64,000 nucleotides of DNA from Clostridium novyi NT (GCF_000014125.1 NC_008593.1:682001-746000); one strand, 5' to 3'; numbered from the stretch's first letter, positions 10,894-19,746 are shown. Program-made: numbers and translations. Notes: generated from the sequence alone by a model not told the origin.

Positions 10894-10933
10894 ATTAATT
10901 CAGATATAATTATTATATTGATTTAATTAAAGG

Positions 10934-10969
10934 AAAATAACCTAGATGAAAATTCATCTAGGTTATTTT
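10934..10969. terminator. Bidirectional terminator between the kinase gene and htrA
   Basis: A 17-bp perfect stem (10934-10950 with 10953-10969) with a 2-base loop, A-rich on the left and T-rich on the right. It abuts the stop codon of htrA. Confidence 0.9.
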
Positions 10970-12106
10970 TTATGCACTTAAAGTTAAAGTAAGCTTTTTA
11001 GTTTTACCGTTTCTGTTAACTATAATTTCTACCTTATCTCCTGAATTATGTTTTTGTTTTAATTCATTCATTTCTTGAACTGTTTTAACAGTCTTATTAT
11101 CAAATCTAATAATTACATCTCCAGGTTCAATTCCAGCCTTTTCAGCAGGGCTAAATTCTTGAACTTGCTGAACATAAATTCCAATAGGAAGATTAAATTG
11201 TTTTGAAATCTGAGAATCAATATCCCTGCACATAATTCCTATTGTAAGTATAGGTTTTGTAAGATTTTGAATTTGTGGTTTTACAGCATTAATAGGAATT
11301 GCAAAACCAAGTCCTTCAACTTCACTTCCACCTATTTTTGCGCTATTTATTCCGATTACTTGACCATACATATTTACAAGGGCTCCACCACTATTACCAG
11401 GGTTTATAGCTGCATCTGTTTGGATGAATTTTTGTTTTTCGCCTCCAACGGATACTTGTCTGTTTACGGCACTTATAACCCCAGATGTTACAGAACCTAA
11501 GAATTGTTTTCCAAGAGGATTACCTATTGCAATAGCAGGATCTCCAACTTGAATGCTATCAGAATCTCCAAATTGAGCTACAGCAGGTACTTTCACTTTT
11601 TCAGTAAGTTTTATAACCGCAAGGTCCATAGAAGCATTGTAGTTTATAACTTTTGCAGGTATTTCCTTGCCTTCTTTTCCGTTGTTAAATATAACAGAAA
11701 TTTGTTTTGCGCCTTTTACAACGTGATAATTAGTTAGTATATATCCATCTTCGCTAAATATAATTCCAGAACCCATTCCTTCTTGAGTTTCAGGAAACCC
11801 AAACATATCCAAAGATGAAATACTTTTAGTTGAAACTCCAACAACAGCAGGACCAACTTGTTTTGCAATATTAGACACAGACATAGCAACAGGAGATGCA
11901 CTAGGCTTATTTGTAGAAGGATTGGTTGGTGCTACATACTCTGTGGCGGTTTTGTTATTGTAATACTTAATTGTAGCTATAGTAGAAAGCGTACCACCTA
12001 AAGATGCGGATAACACACCAACTAATATATAAGAAAGTATCCCTTTACCAAAACCTCTTTTCTTTTTTACATCTATAAATTCATTTTCATTGTAATCATT
12101 ATTCAT
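10970..12106 (-). CDS. htrA: HtrA/DegP-type membrane-anchored serine protease
   Basis: 378 residues. A short cytoplasmic tail is followed by one transmembrane segment (about 23-45), a linker rich in Pro, Ser and Thr, a trypsin-like domain and one C-terminal PDZ domain (about 285-375). The catalytic triad is readable as His128 (ILTNYHVV), Asp161 (NASMDLAVI) and Ser239 (NPGNSGGAL). Proteins of this family degrade misfolded exported proteins at the outer face of the membrane. That is apt next to a heavily secreted S-layer, but the link is inference. The gene converges on the two-component operon. Confidence 0.94.
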   Translation of the reverse strand: MNNDYNENEFIDVKKKRGFGKGILSYILVGVLSASLGGTLSTIATIKYYNNKTATEYVAPTNPSTNKPSASPVAMSVSNIAKQVGPAVVGVSTKSISSLDMFGFPETQEGMGSGIIFSEDGYILTNYHVVKGAKQISVIFNNGKEGKEIPAKVINYNASMDLAVIKLTEKVKVPAVAQFGDSDSIQVGDPAIAIGNPLGKQFLGSVTSGVISAVNRQVSVGGEKQKFIQTDAAINPGNSGGALVNMYGQVIGINSAKIGGSEVEGLGFAIPINAVKPQIQNLTKPILTIGIMCRDIDSQISKQFNLPIGIYVQQVQEFSPAEKAGIEPGDVIIRFDNKTVKTVQEMNELKQKHNSGDKVEIIVNRNGKTKKLTLTLSA

Positions 12107-12191
12107 AACTCTTCCCCCTTAAAATTATTAATTGATTTACTGTAACTTTATAATAAGATACATTTGTTACAACTATGTGACAGATAAAATA

Positions 12192-13007
12192 TTATTCATC
12201 CAAAAGTATAGCGTTAATCTCTCCACCTATTAAAATAATTATAGAAGATAAAAATAGCCATACAAGAATAACTATTACAGCTCCAATACTTCCATAAAGC
12301 CTTGAATAATTAGCAAAGTTATCAACATAGAAGGAAAAGCCAAGGGATACTACAATCCATCCTATAGTTGCAAAAATAGCTCCTGGAATAACATCTTTGA
12401 ATTTTAGCTTTCTACAAGGAGTGATTTTATATACTATAGCAAAGATAACAATCATAAAAATCAACATAACAAAGTATCTAAGTACATTCCATATAAAATA
12501 CAAATTAATTGAAAGAGAAAGCATTGTTATGATCTTAAGTCCTATTATATTTCCAAGTACCAAAATAAAAAGAGAAAATATAATTAAAAATGTAAGTATT
12601 ATAGTTGAGATGATTCCCATAAATTGAATTTTAAAAAAGGAACGCTCTTCTTCTTGTCCATAAGCTTTATTTAGCGCTCTTATTACTGCCTTAAATCCAT
12701 TTGAAGCTATCCATATGGTTATTATAAAACTGAAAGATAATAAATTTACATTACTAGCTTCAAAGGTTTCATTTAAAATAGAATGAACTAAAGTATAGGC
12801 ACTTTCAGGAATTACACTTTTTAATGTAATAATAATTCCTTCACTTTTAAGAGAACTAAAACTTGCTACAGTAAATAAAAAAATTAAAAAAGGAAAAAAA
12901 GAAAGAAGCAAACTATATGCAAGTTGAGATGCAAGTGCAAATATCTCATCTTTTTTTAATTTATAAAGTAACTTAAATATAAGATTTTTATTTTTTAATT
13001 TATTCAA
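12192..13007 (-). CDS. YihY/BrkB-family inner membrane protein
   Basis: 271 residues with about six transmembrane segments and family motifs such as ALASQLAYSLLLSFFPFLIF near the start and FVDNFANYSRLYGSIGAVIV near the end. Members were once called ribonuclease BN; that label came from a misassigned gene and should not be carried over. The function is not established. The start is a TTG at 13007 with AAGGGG upstream on the minus strand. htrA lies 85 bases downstream in the same direction, so the two could share a transcript. Confidence 0.85.
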   Translation of the reverse strand: MNKLKNKNLIFKLLYKLKKDEIFALASQLAYSLLLSFFPFLIFLFTVASFSSLKSEGIIITLKSVIPESAYTLVHSILNETFEASNVNLLSFSFIITIWIASNGFKAVIRALNKAYGQEEERSFFKIQFMGIISTIILTFLIIFSLFILVLGNIIGLKIITMLSLSINLYFIWNVLRYFVMLIFMIVIFAIVYKITPCRKLKFKDVIPGAIFATIGWIVVSLGFSFYVDNFANYSRLYGSIGAVIVILVWLFLSSIIILIGGEINAILLDE

Positions 13008-13407
13008 AATTATAACCCCTTATCAATTTATTAATAATTCCTATTATATAAGAATATAACAGAAATATAACTTAAATGCATTAGAAGGAGGGTGAAATAA
13101 TAAATAATGGAAAATTATATTTTGAAATATTAAATATAGAAATAAACTCAAAAATATCATAAATATAAAAAAAGTGTTATGCACTATTGCATTTTATGGT
13201 AAAATAGTTTAAAATCAATTCGATAAGGAAATATTTATGAAAAACATTATATTATTTTACCAATAGTAAATTAATTTACCTTAAAAACAGGAAAAATATA
13301 TTACTGTAATACATAAAAATACAATACATATTTAAAAAAAAATACAAAAACTATATTTTATAAGGTATTAGTAGTAACATTTACCAGACATAAAATATTT
13401 ATTTTTG

Positions 13408-13436
13408 TTGATAAATGGTATAAAAACCTATATAAT
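13408..13436 (+). promoter_or_regulatory. Near-consensus sigma-A promoter for the S-layer operon
   Basis: TTGATA (13408-13413), a 17-base spacer and a perfect TATAAT (13431-13436). It is the best promoter match in the 650-base gap and points at the gene starting at 13659, leaving a leader of about 215 bases. Confidence 0.72.
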
Positions 13437-13496
13437 ATTAATTGTATTCATTATGTAAATAGAGTTTTAATTTTCATATGAATGAAAGTTAATGTT

Positions 13497-13531
13497 ATTA
13501 AAGAAAAAATAACCATTATTTTTTCTTTAAT
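13497..13531 (+). other. Leader hairpin in the S-layer operon 5' UTR
   Basis: A perfect 14-bp inverted repeat (13497-13510 with 13518-13531) with a 7-base loop. It lies between the promoter and the first gene. The tail has no uninterrupted T run, so a 5' mRNA-stabilising structure is more likely than a terminator, though attenuation is possible. Confidence 0.6.
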
Positions 13532-13658
13532 ATTAATAGTATCTTCTTTAATATTTTTATCTTTACCAATATAAAGGATTAATATTCATAGATACACAAA
13601 AAAGGTTAATAATTTTTTATTATTTTATAAATAAATTATCAAATGGGAGGGAACGAAA

Positions 13659-14870
13659 GTGATAAAAAGAAAAATGAGCTTACTTCTATCAGCTGTTGTA
13701 GTTGCATCAGGAGTAGGAATGGCAACACCAGCATTTGCTGCAAATGCCCCAAAACAATTACCAGCTATAAGCTATATAGCACCAGAACACACTATTGCTA
13801 CTGACAATGTACCATTTACATTTGCATTAGAAGCTGCAAACTATGAAGGTGATGTTCAATACAGAATATTTGTTCAAAAAGATGGTGGAAAGTGGACAGA
13901 ATTAACAGATGGATATACTGAAGCTGTTAATGCAAAAGTACCATATATTCCACAAATTAAAAAGAACTTATCAGCAGGAAAATATAAAGCTTCTGTTTGG
14001 GTTAAAAGAGCAGAAGTAAAAGAAGGAGTTAACAAAAATTCATTAGGTTCATATGATACTTATTATGTTAAAAACTTCTCAATTGGAACTGCTAAATCTT
14101 TAGAAAATAGAGTAAACTTAAATGATTTAGGAATCAAAGATACTTATAAAGTAGGAGAAAAAGTAACTCTTAAAGCTAAAGATGGATATAAGTATAAATT
14201 ACACATCTATGATCCATCAGCTAAAGTAAGAAGAGATGGATGGAAGATTGACAACACTTATGAAACTGGTGATGCAACAAGCTATACATTCACAAAACCA
14301 GGAAAATATTTAGTAGACGTTTGGGGAATGACTAACAAATCTTCAGATGCTGCTAAAGCTCAAGGTTATGATGGATGGAAATTAAAAGTTGTAACAGTTG
14401 AAGAAAACAAAGACGAAGATGTTAAAGCTACTATCAAAATAGAACCAGGTTTAACTGCATTTGATAGATACGTTGAAGCAACTTTAAACGTAAGTGATCC
14501 AGAAAACTACAAAGTAACAGTTTGTGGAAAAGAATTAAAATATGTTGATAAAAATGGCAAGAAGTTCTTCCAAGGGGTAGTAACTGAAACAGACGAAAAA
14601 GAAATTAATGCTAATGTTAAAGTTGAAAAAATCAATGAAAAAGTTGAAGTTCCAAACTTTAAAGTTGAAGCTGTTGAAGCAGGATTAACTGCATTTGATA
14701 GATATGTAAAAGTAACATTAGACACTAAAACTCCAGAAAAATTCGACGTAACAGTTTGTGGTAAAAAACTACAATACGTTGATAAAAATGGAAAGAAATT
14801 CTTCCAAGGAGTAGTAACTGAAACAGACGAAAAAGAAATAAATTCTCATGTTGTAGTTACTGTAAAATAA
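13659..14870 (+). CDS. Exported Ig-like protein with Y_Y_Y-style domains and two C-terminal repeats
   Basis: The start is a GTG with GGGAGGG seven bases upstream. The 403-residue product has a clear signal peptide (cleavage near TPAFA-ANA). Two beta-rich domains follow (about 30-145 and 150-250), with repeated Tyr/Trp patterns such as KYKASVWVKRAE and KYLVDVWGM, reminiscent of clostridial Y_Y_Y (triple-tyrosine) domains. The last 140 residues hold two copies of a unit beginning GLTAFDRYV and containing KKFFQGVVTETDEKEIN. No SLH, CWB2, LPXTG or lipobox is visible. It lies just upstream of the S-layer-like gene (68-base gap, no terminator seen), so both probably share the promoter at 13408. I infer an abundant secreted or surface-associated protein; no function can be assigned. 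Confidence 0.75.
   Translation: MIKRKMSLLLSAVVVASGVGMATPAFAANAPKQLPAISYIAPEHTIATDNVPFTFALEAANYEGDVQYRIFVQKDGGKWTELTDGYTEAVNAKVPYIPQIKKNLSAGKYKASVWVKRAEVKEGVNKNSLGSYDTYYVKNFSIGTAKSLENRVNLNDLGIKDTYKVGEKVTLKAKDGYKYKLHIYDPSAKVRRDGWKIDNTYETGDATSYTFTKPGKYLVDVWGMTNKSSDAAKAQGYDGWKLKVVTVEENKDEDVKATIKIEPGLTAFDRYVEATLNVSDPENYKVTVCGKELKYVDKNGKKFFQGVVTETDEKEINANVKVEKINEKVEVPNFKVEAVEAGLTAFDRYVKVTLDTKTPEKFDVTVCGKKLQYVDKNGKKFFQGVVTETDEKEINSHVVVTVK
14448..14867 (+). repeat. Two-copy repeat at the 3' end of the 403-aa protein gene
   Basis: Copy 1 begins at 14448 (codon 264) and copy 2 at 14682 (codon 342), a 234-base offset. About 55 residues of each copy align closely, with CGK-L-YVDKNGKKFFQG shared. The second copy runs to the stop. 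Many differences are at third codon positions, so the duplication is not very recent. Confidence 0.85.
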
Positions 14871-14938
14871 TAGACATTTTAAATAGAAACTAAATTATAA
14901 ATATTAAATCAAAGGGTATTTTTAGGGAGGTAAAAATA

Positions 14939-17900
14939 ATGTCAAATAATAAGACACTTAAAGTATTTTCTTCTACAGCAGTAGCAGGAATGATTGCTGC
15001 AGCAATGATGTCTTCACAAGCATTTGCAGCAGTAGATGCATACTCTGTTAAAGTTGGAGATGCAGTATATAAATATGATAAAGTAGAGCTTGAAAAATCT
15101 TTCTTAGATTCAAAAGCAGGTGAAAAATCTGCATTATATGAAGATTTCACTAAAAAATTAGCAGAAGCTAAAGGATTCTACGGATTTAATGATAACAAAA
15201 ATGGACTTGTAGATTACTCTTCAATCGAAGCTAAATTCTTAGAAGCTAAGGGTGCAGGTCAAAAATTTGATGTCAATGCATTCACTGAATCAAAAGATGC
15301 TAAAATCGTAGAAGCTAAAGTTGTTAAAAAGGCAGTAGTTAAAGACGGAAAAGTTGAATATGTTGATGAAGTTAAAAAAGAAGATGAAAAAGCTGAATTA
15401 TCAATTACTTCAGTTGAAGCTTTAAACTTAAAACAAGTTAAAGTTAACTTCAATAAAGCTGTAACCAGTTCTGATAAAAAAGACGATATAGAACAAGAAG
15501 ATAACTATAAAATATTCAATGATGAAGATAAAGAAGTAACTGATGTTATTGATAAAGTCGAATTAGATAAGAGTGGAAAATTTGCTATAATTAATTTCAA
15601 AAATAGTAAAATTGGAAGAGAAGTAGATAAAACTGATCTTGGAATAAAAAATCAAGAAGAATATAAAATAGAATTTGAAGATAATATAACAGGAAAAGAA
15701 GAAACTAAAAAAGTTTTCTTTAAAGATTTTGAAGTATTAAAAGTTGAATCAATTACAGTTGTAGGTTCTGATTCTATTAAGGTTAAATTCTCTAAACCAG
15801 TAAAACCTGATGAAAATATGGATAATCAAGATAAAGAACCCGAATTAAAAGCAGATGATTTTGAAATAAATAATGATGATATATCTGTAAGCAAAGTAGA
15901 ATTATGCAATAATAATACAGAAGCTATTATAAAATTAGGATATACGTTAACAGATGGACAAAAAATAAAAGTAAAAGTAAAAGGTCAAGTTGGAGATTTT
16001 AATGGCTTTGAAGTTGCTGTAAAAGAAGAAAATCTTGTTGTAAAGAAAAATTTAGCTAAGCCTGAAGTAGTAGGATACAAAAATATTAAAAAAGGTGAAG
16101 TTACTTTAATATTTAATGAAGAAATTAAATTTGATGGTGACGATAATAAAGAAAAGAAAATTACAGATGATTCAATTTATCATACTAATACTACAAATAA
16201 AGCTTCTAAAGCTACAATAGATGGAAAAGAGTTAAAAGTAGAATTTGAAAACTATGAATTACCAGCAGGATCAGCAAATATTCACATTAAAGCTGATTTC
16301 TTAAAAACTCTTTGGAATCAAAAGAATGAAAAAATAGTTGCACCAGTAAATAGAAAAGTAGATGATTCTGAATTAAAAGTTAATTCTATTGAGCAAGATA
16401 AAGATGATGCTAAACTAATCGAAGTTAAGTTCAATAAAGAAGTTGATACTAAGAAAGCTGAAGATACATCAAACTACAAGTTAGTAGACGAAAACGGAAG
16501 AAGCTGGAGCATAGACAATGCTGAAAAAGATAGTGATAATAAGAAAAAAGTTAAAATTAAAACTTCTAAGAAATTAGATAGTGGAAAATATACTTTAACT
16601 ATTAAAGATGTTGAAGATGTTGACGGAAAGGCAATAAAAGAAACAAAAGTATCATTTAATGCTAATGAAAAGGATCCAAGAACTAGCAAAGATATTGAAG
16701 GTAAAGTTCACGTATATGGTGAAGGAAATAAACAAAAAATTATAGTGGATTTTGATACAAAGATGAAAGAATCTTCTATAAGAGATATTAAAAAATATTC
16801 TTTAGAATGCGTATCAGATTCAAAATACTTTAAAGGTGAAAAGAGTACTGTTTTAATTGATGATTTATATAATTCAGATATTAAAGTAATACAAAATGGC
16901 CATAAAGTAGAATTACAAGTGCCATACAAAGATAATAAAGATGATTCTTATGATTTAGCAAAGGATATTAAAGCTGGTAAAGAATTCAGAATTCATATTG
17001 GAAAAGTTGAAGATGCTAGTGGTAATGTAAATCCAGTAGAATTAATTGCTAAAGTTGAAAAATCAGATACTGTAGGAATTAAGAGAGAAGATGGAGAAGC
17101 ACAATTAAAAGCTATTTCTACAGATAAAATTCAAGTTGTATTTGATGATGAATTAAAGTTCAAAAATGAAGATTTAATGCTTGTTTATGGAAATAACGGA
17201 AAGAAAAAAATAGAAAATGGAAAAGTTGTAAATGAAGTAAAAGTAGCTGCATGGGATCCTGAATCAAAAGATGGAAAAACTGTTGTTACAATGACTCTTG
17301 AAAAAGATGGAGACAACTATGAAAAATATGATGATGATAAATTAGATCATGTATTAACATATGATGGAAAATACAAAGGGGAACAAGTATATCTTGTGAC
17401 TACAGAAAAAGAAGATGATATTAAGTCTGAAAATAAATATGACGCCAAATTACAAGCAGGTATTTCAGAAGCTGTAGTTGATCATATAGCACCAGCAATT
17501 ATGGATAATAGCAAACTTAAAGAGGCTTCTAAGGATCCGTCTGTAGGCAAAAATGAACATGTAGTTATAGCTAAAGTTGACGAAACACCAGTAGTTGATG
17601 GTAAGAAGTTAGTTGTTGGTACTATAACTTTAACATTCGAAGAAGATATAAATCCAAATTCTGTAACTAACAATACATTTAAATTAGATGAACACAAGGA
17701 TTATGAAGATTTAAGAATAGTTAACACTAAGGTTGATGGTAATAAGGTTATATTAAATGTTGCTGGTAAATTAGATGAAGATGATGATATTGATCAAGGA
17801 TTTACTGTATCATTAAATCAACCAATAAGTGATAAAGCTATACTAGCTAATAAAGGTAAAGGAAATGAAATTTCAGAATTAACTGTTCATGTTGGAAATT

Positions 17901-18226
17901 CTAACGATAAAATTAAAGATAATAAGATAATTGAAGGACAATTACAAAAATATCTTGGAGCAGGTACTAAAGTAAATACTGATAAAAAAGAAATAACAAT
18001 TGATGCAGCTAAAAAAGCTTCTACAGTACAATCAATAATTGATGAAGTTAAGAAAGATAATGAAAACTTAGGTCTTTTAAAATTCTTACAATCAGATGAA
18101 GATTTCAAAAAGGTATTAGAAAATTCATTTAAAGATAAGACAATGGAAGACATAAAGAAGATGACAGTAGAAAATTTCGTTAAAGAACTTGGAGAAGCTA
18201 AATTAGGCGGATATACTATAAAATAG
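14939..18226 (+). CDS. S-layer-like surface protein with novel N-terminal module
   Basis: 1095 residues. The signal peptide ends near SSQAFA-A. Residues about 32-143 form a module with the signature LYEDFTKKL and GFYGFNDNKNG, which recurs at the start of the proteins at 43128 and 47263. Next come many Ig-like units of the SbsA style (for example VKVNFNKAV, ITVVGSDSIKVKFSKPV, VTLIFNEEIKF, KLIEVKFNKEV), extending to about residue 985. A helical, charged tail of about 100 residues closes it. It is rich in Lys, Asp and Glu and nearly free of Cys, as is usual for S-layer subunits. No SLH or CWB2 repeats are present. Size, composition, a strong upstream promoter and the surface-polysaccharide neighbourhood support the main S-layer protein; an accessory lattice protein is the alternative. 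Confidence 0.8.
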   Translation: MSNNKTLKVFSSTAVAGMIAAAMMSSQAFAAVDAYSVKVGDAVYKYDKVELEKSFLDSKAGEKSALYEDFTKKLAEAKGFYGFNDNKNGLVDYSSIEAKFLEAKGAGQKFDVNAFTESKDAKIVEAKVVKKAVVKDGKVEYVDEVKKEDEKAELSITSVEALNLKQVKVNFNKAVTSSDKKDDIEQEDNYKIFNDEDKEVTDVIDKVELDKSGKFAIINFKNSKIGREVDKTDLGIKNQEEYKIEFEDNITGKEETKKVFFKDFEVLKVESITVVGSDSIKVKFSKPVKPDENMDNQDKEPELKADDFEINNDDISVSKVELCNNNTEAIIKLGYTLTDGQKIKVKVKGQVGDFNGFEVAVKEENLVVKKNLAKPEVVGYKNIKKGEVTLIFNEEIKFDGDDNKEKKITDDSIYHTNTTNKASKATIDGKELKVEFENYELPAGSANIHIKADFLKTLWNQKNEKIVAPVNRKVDDSELKVNSIEQDKDDAKLIEVKFNKEVDTKKAEDTSNYKLVDENGRSWSIDNAEKDSDNKKKVKIKTSKKLDSGKYTLTIKDVEDVDGKAIKETKVSFNANEKDPRTSKDIEGKVHVYGEGNKQKIIVDFDTKMKESSIRDIKKYSLECVSDSKYFKGEKSTVLIDDLYNSDIKVIQNGHKVELQVPYKDNKDDSYDLAKDIKAGKEFRIHIGKVEDASGNVNPVELIAKVEKSDTVGIKREDGEAQLKAISTDKIQVVFDDELKFKNEDLMLVYGNNGKKKIENGKVVNEVKVAAWDPESKDGKTVVTMTLEKDGDNYEKYDDDKLDHVLTYDGKYKGEQVYLVTTEKEDDIKSENKYDAKLQAGISEAVVDHIAPAIMDNSKLKEASKDPSVGKNEHVVIAKVDETPVVDGKKLVVGTITLTFEEDINPNSVTNNTFKLDEHKDYEDLRIVNTKVDGNKVILNVAGKLDEDDDIDQGFTVSLNQPISDKAILANKGKGNEISELTVHVGNSNDKIKDNKIIEGQLQKYLGAGTKVNTDKKEITIDAAKKASTVQSIIDEVKKDNENLGLLKFLQSDEDFKKVLENSFKDKTMEDIKKMTVENFVKELGEAKLGGYTIK

Positions 18227-18267
18227 TATAAAGTAAATCTTATAGCAGTAAAGAATAACAGGAATCA

Positions 18268-18285
18268 ATATAAACTAGTTTATAT
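18268..18285 (+). other. 18-base perfect palindrome after the S-layer-like gene
   Basis: Two 9-base arms with no loop, flanked by four more pairs beyond a bulged A. No strong T tract follows, so it may be a weak terminator, an mRNA 3'-end stabiliser or a protein-binding site. Confidence 0.5.
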
Positions 18286-18344
18286 GATTGGTTATTTAAA
18301 TTATAATGATATTTAACACTAACCCAATCACCACTGAATCTAGA

Positions 18345-18374
18345 TTGGTATAATTGAAGCAATTAAATTATAAT
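18345..18374 (+). promoter_or_regulatory. Possible promoter of the small RNA candidate
   Basis: TTGGTA (18345-18350), an 18-base spacer and TATAAT (18369-18374). In AT-rich DNA such matches occur by chance; support comes only from the terminator about 150 bases downstream. Confidence 0.35.
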
Positions 18375-18380
18375 TGAATA

Positions 18381-18552
18381 AGAATATAATAGAGCGGGTT
18401 CTTATTCAGCTATTATATGGATGAACGGAATTTAAGTAATTAACATTTCAAAATTCAAGCACATCAAATAAAATCAAATCACAAACACATAATGGTCAGA
18501 TCTTATCACTGACGTTAGAAAAGATGCTAGTTCTTAGCATCTTTTCTTTTTT
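18381..18552 (+). ncRNA. Candidate small RNA (about 170 nt), or structured 3' UTR
   Basis: The candidate is bounded by the promoter match at 18345-18374 and the strong terminator at 18518-18552. Inside are an 8-bp inverted repeat (18385-18392 with 18410-18417), a long unpaired A/C-rich linker and a GTCAG/CTGAC hairpin. It matches no RNA family that I recognise. Processing from the S-layer transcript would look the same. Confidence 0.3.
18518..18552 (+). terminator. Strong Rho-independent terminator before the ABC transporter genes
   Basis: A 12-bp perfect stem (18518-18529 with 18535-18546), 5-base loop, then a run of T. It separates the S-layer block from the ABC operon. Confidence 0.92.
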
Positions 18553-18585
18553 CATTATTTTAACTAAGAGAGGTGAAATTAGAAT

Positions 18586-19746
18586 ATGTTTGCGTCTATA
18601 AAAGTAGCATGGAGATTTTTAACTAAGAAAAAGCTTCAAAGTTTAGTTATAATACTGTCAATTGCAATTGCAGTATCTGTTCAGATATTTATTGGACTTT
18701 TAAGTAAGGGACTAGAAAGAACCTTATTGTTTAAAATAGTAGGAAATGCACCTCATATTACTGTTTATTCTAAAAATGGATCAATAGACAATTGGGATGA
18801 TAAAATAGCCAAGCTAACGGCTAAAAAAGGAGAAATAGTATCCGCAATTCCTAATGTAGATACACAAGGCTATGTAAAACTAAAAGATATTACAGAGCCC
18901 ATATTAATAAGAGGTTTTACTTCCGAAGATCTTAATAAAATGTACAAAATTAAAAGCAAGATATATGAAGGAAAATTATTTCAAAATGAAGGTGAAGCAA
19001 TACTTGGAAGTGACCTAAAAGAAAGACTTGGAGTTAAGGTTGGAGATAAAATAAATATAACAACACCATGGGGAAAAAATAAAGAATTTATAGTTACAGG
19101 ATTTTTTGATTTAGGAAATATAAAGTTAAATAAATCTTGGATAATGACAAGTTTAAGCGATGCTCAATATTTTTCTGGATTACAAAATGAGAATAAAATA
19201 CGTTCAATTGAAATTTCAATAAATAATGTTTATGGAGCAGATAGTGAAGGAAAGATAGTAGAAAAGGTTCTTAATGATAAAGATTTAAAAGTAGAAAATT
19301 GGAAGCAACAAAATAAACTTATTGTAAGTGGATTAATGGGACAAAAGGTATGCACAATTGTAATACAATTTTTTGTACTCTTAGCATCTGTACTTAGTAT
19401 AGTTAGTGTACTTAGTATAAGTGTTGTTCAAAAATATAAAGAAATAGGAATACTAAAAGCCATGGGTATGAAAAACAGTAAAACATCATTAATATTTTTC
19501 TTCCAAGCATTATTTATAGGTGTTCTAGGAACCTTAATAGGAATAGCATTAAGTATGCTATATATTAAAGGATTTAATAAGTACATATTAACAGAAGAAG
19601 GGGTTCCTTTGGTTAATATTATAATAAGTAGGAATTTTATTTTAAAATCAGCTACAATAAGTGTAATAGCATCAGTATTTGCATCTATATTTCCATCAAT
19701 AAAATCCTTTAAGTTAAATCCTGTGGAGGTTATAAAAAATGGCTAA
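18586..19746 (+). CDS. ABC transporter permease, LolC/FtsX/MacB type
   Basis: 386 residues with one N-terminal membrane helix (about 15-40), an extracellular MacB-type periplasmic-core domain (about 45-250) and three C-terminal helices in an FtsX domain; EIGILKAMGMKNSKTS is the usual cytoplasmic loop. AGAGAGGTG lies before the ATG. The ATPase gene overlaps its end by 8 bases. In Gram-positives such pairs are mechanotransmission or peptide/lipoprotein-related exporters; the substrate is not readable. A role with the exported Ig-like protein encoded next is possible. Confidence 0.88.
   Translation: MFASIKVAWRFLTKKKLQSLVIILSIAIAVSVQIFIGLLSKGLERTLLFKIVGNAPHITVYSKNGSIDNWDDKIAKLTAKKGEIVSAIPNVDTQGYVKLKDITEPILIRGFTSEDLNKMYKIKSKIYEGKLFQNEGEAILGSDLKERLGVKVGDKINITTPWGKNKEFIVTGFFDLGNIKLNKSWIMTSLSDAQYFSGLQNENKIRSIEISINNVYGADSEGKIVEKVLNDKDLKVENWKQQNKLIVSGLMGQKVCTIVIQFFVLLASVLSIVSVLSISVVQKYKEIGILKAMGMKNSKTSLIFFFQALFIGVLGTLIGIALSMLYIKGFNKYILTEEGVPLVNIIISRNFILKSATISVIASVFASIFPSIKSFKLNPVEVIKNG

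Larger units (their letters stand above)
13008..13658. other. 650-base intergenic region with the S-layer leader
   Basis: This stretch is extremely AT-rich and has no convincing gene. The left third should hold the promoter of the minus-strand YihY gene. A GGAGGG at about 13087 is followed only by GTG-AAA-stop or an eight-codon frame, so I do not call a peptide. The right part contains the promoter at 13408-13436 and a 5' untranslated leader of roughly 215 bases with a long hairpin (listed separately). Confidence 0.7.
18227..18585. other. 358-base gap with several hairpins after the S-layer-like gene
   Basis: There is no open frame worth calling. From left to right I see a perfect 18-base palindrome at 18268-18285 (extendable by four pairs with one bulge), a possible promoter at 18345-18374, overlapping inverted repeats at 18376-18417, a C/A-rich unpaired stretch, a 5-bp hairpin at 18495-18513, and a strong terminator at 18518-18552. 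It reads as either a long structured 3' UTR or an independent small RNA. Confidence 0.6.

Noticed and set aside
13078..13130. Strong GGAGGG with a very short frame, possible leader peptide
   Set aside because: It allows only GTG-AAA-stop or an eight-codon frame, lies far from the S-layer promoter and overlaps the probable YihY promoter region. Too short to support.
14939..18226. SLH or CWB2 anchor repeats in the S-layer-like protein
   Set aside because: I looked for SLH (FxDV...WA) and CWB2 patterns at both ends and saw none; the repeats are Ig-like.
18376..18417. H-type pseudoknot formed by two interlocked inverted repeats
   Set aside because: The connecting stretches are 0 and 2 bases for stems of 9 and 8 pairs, too short to bridge both. 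The arms are more likely alternatives.
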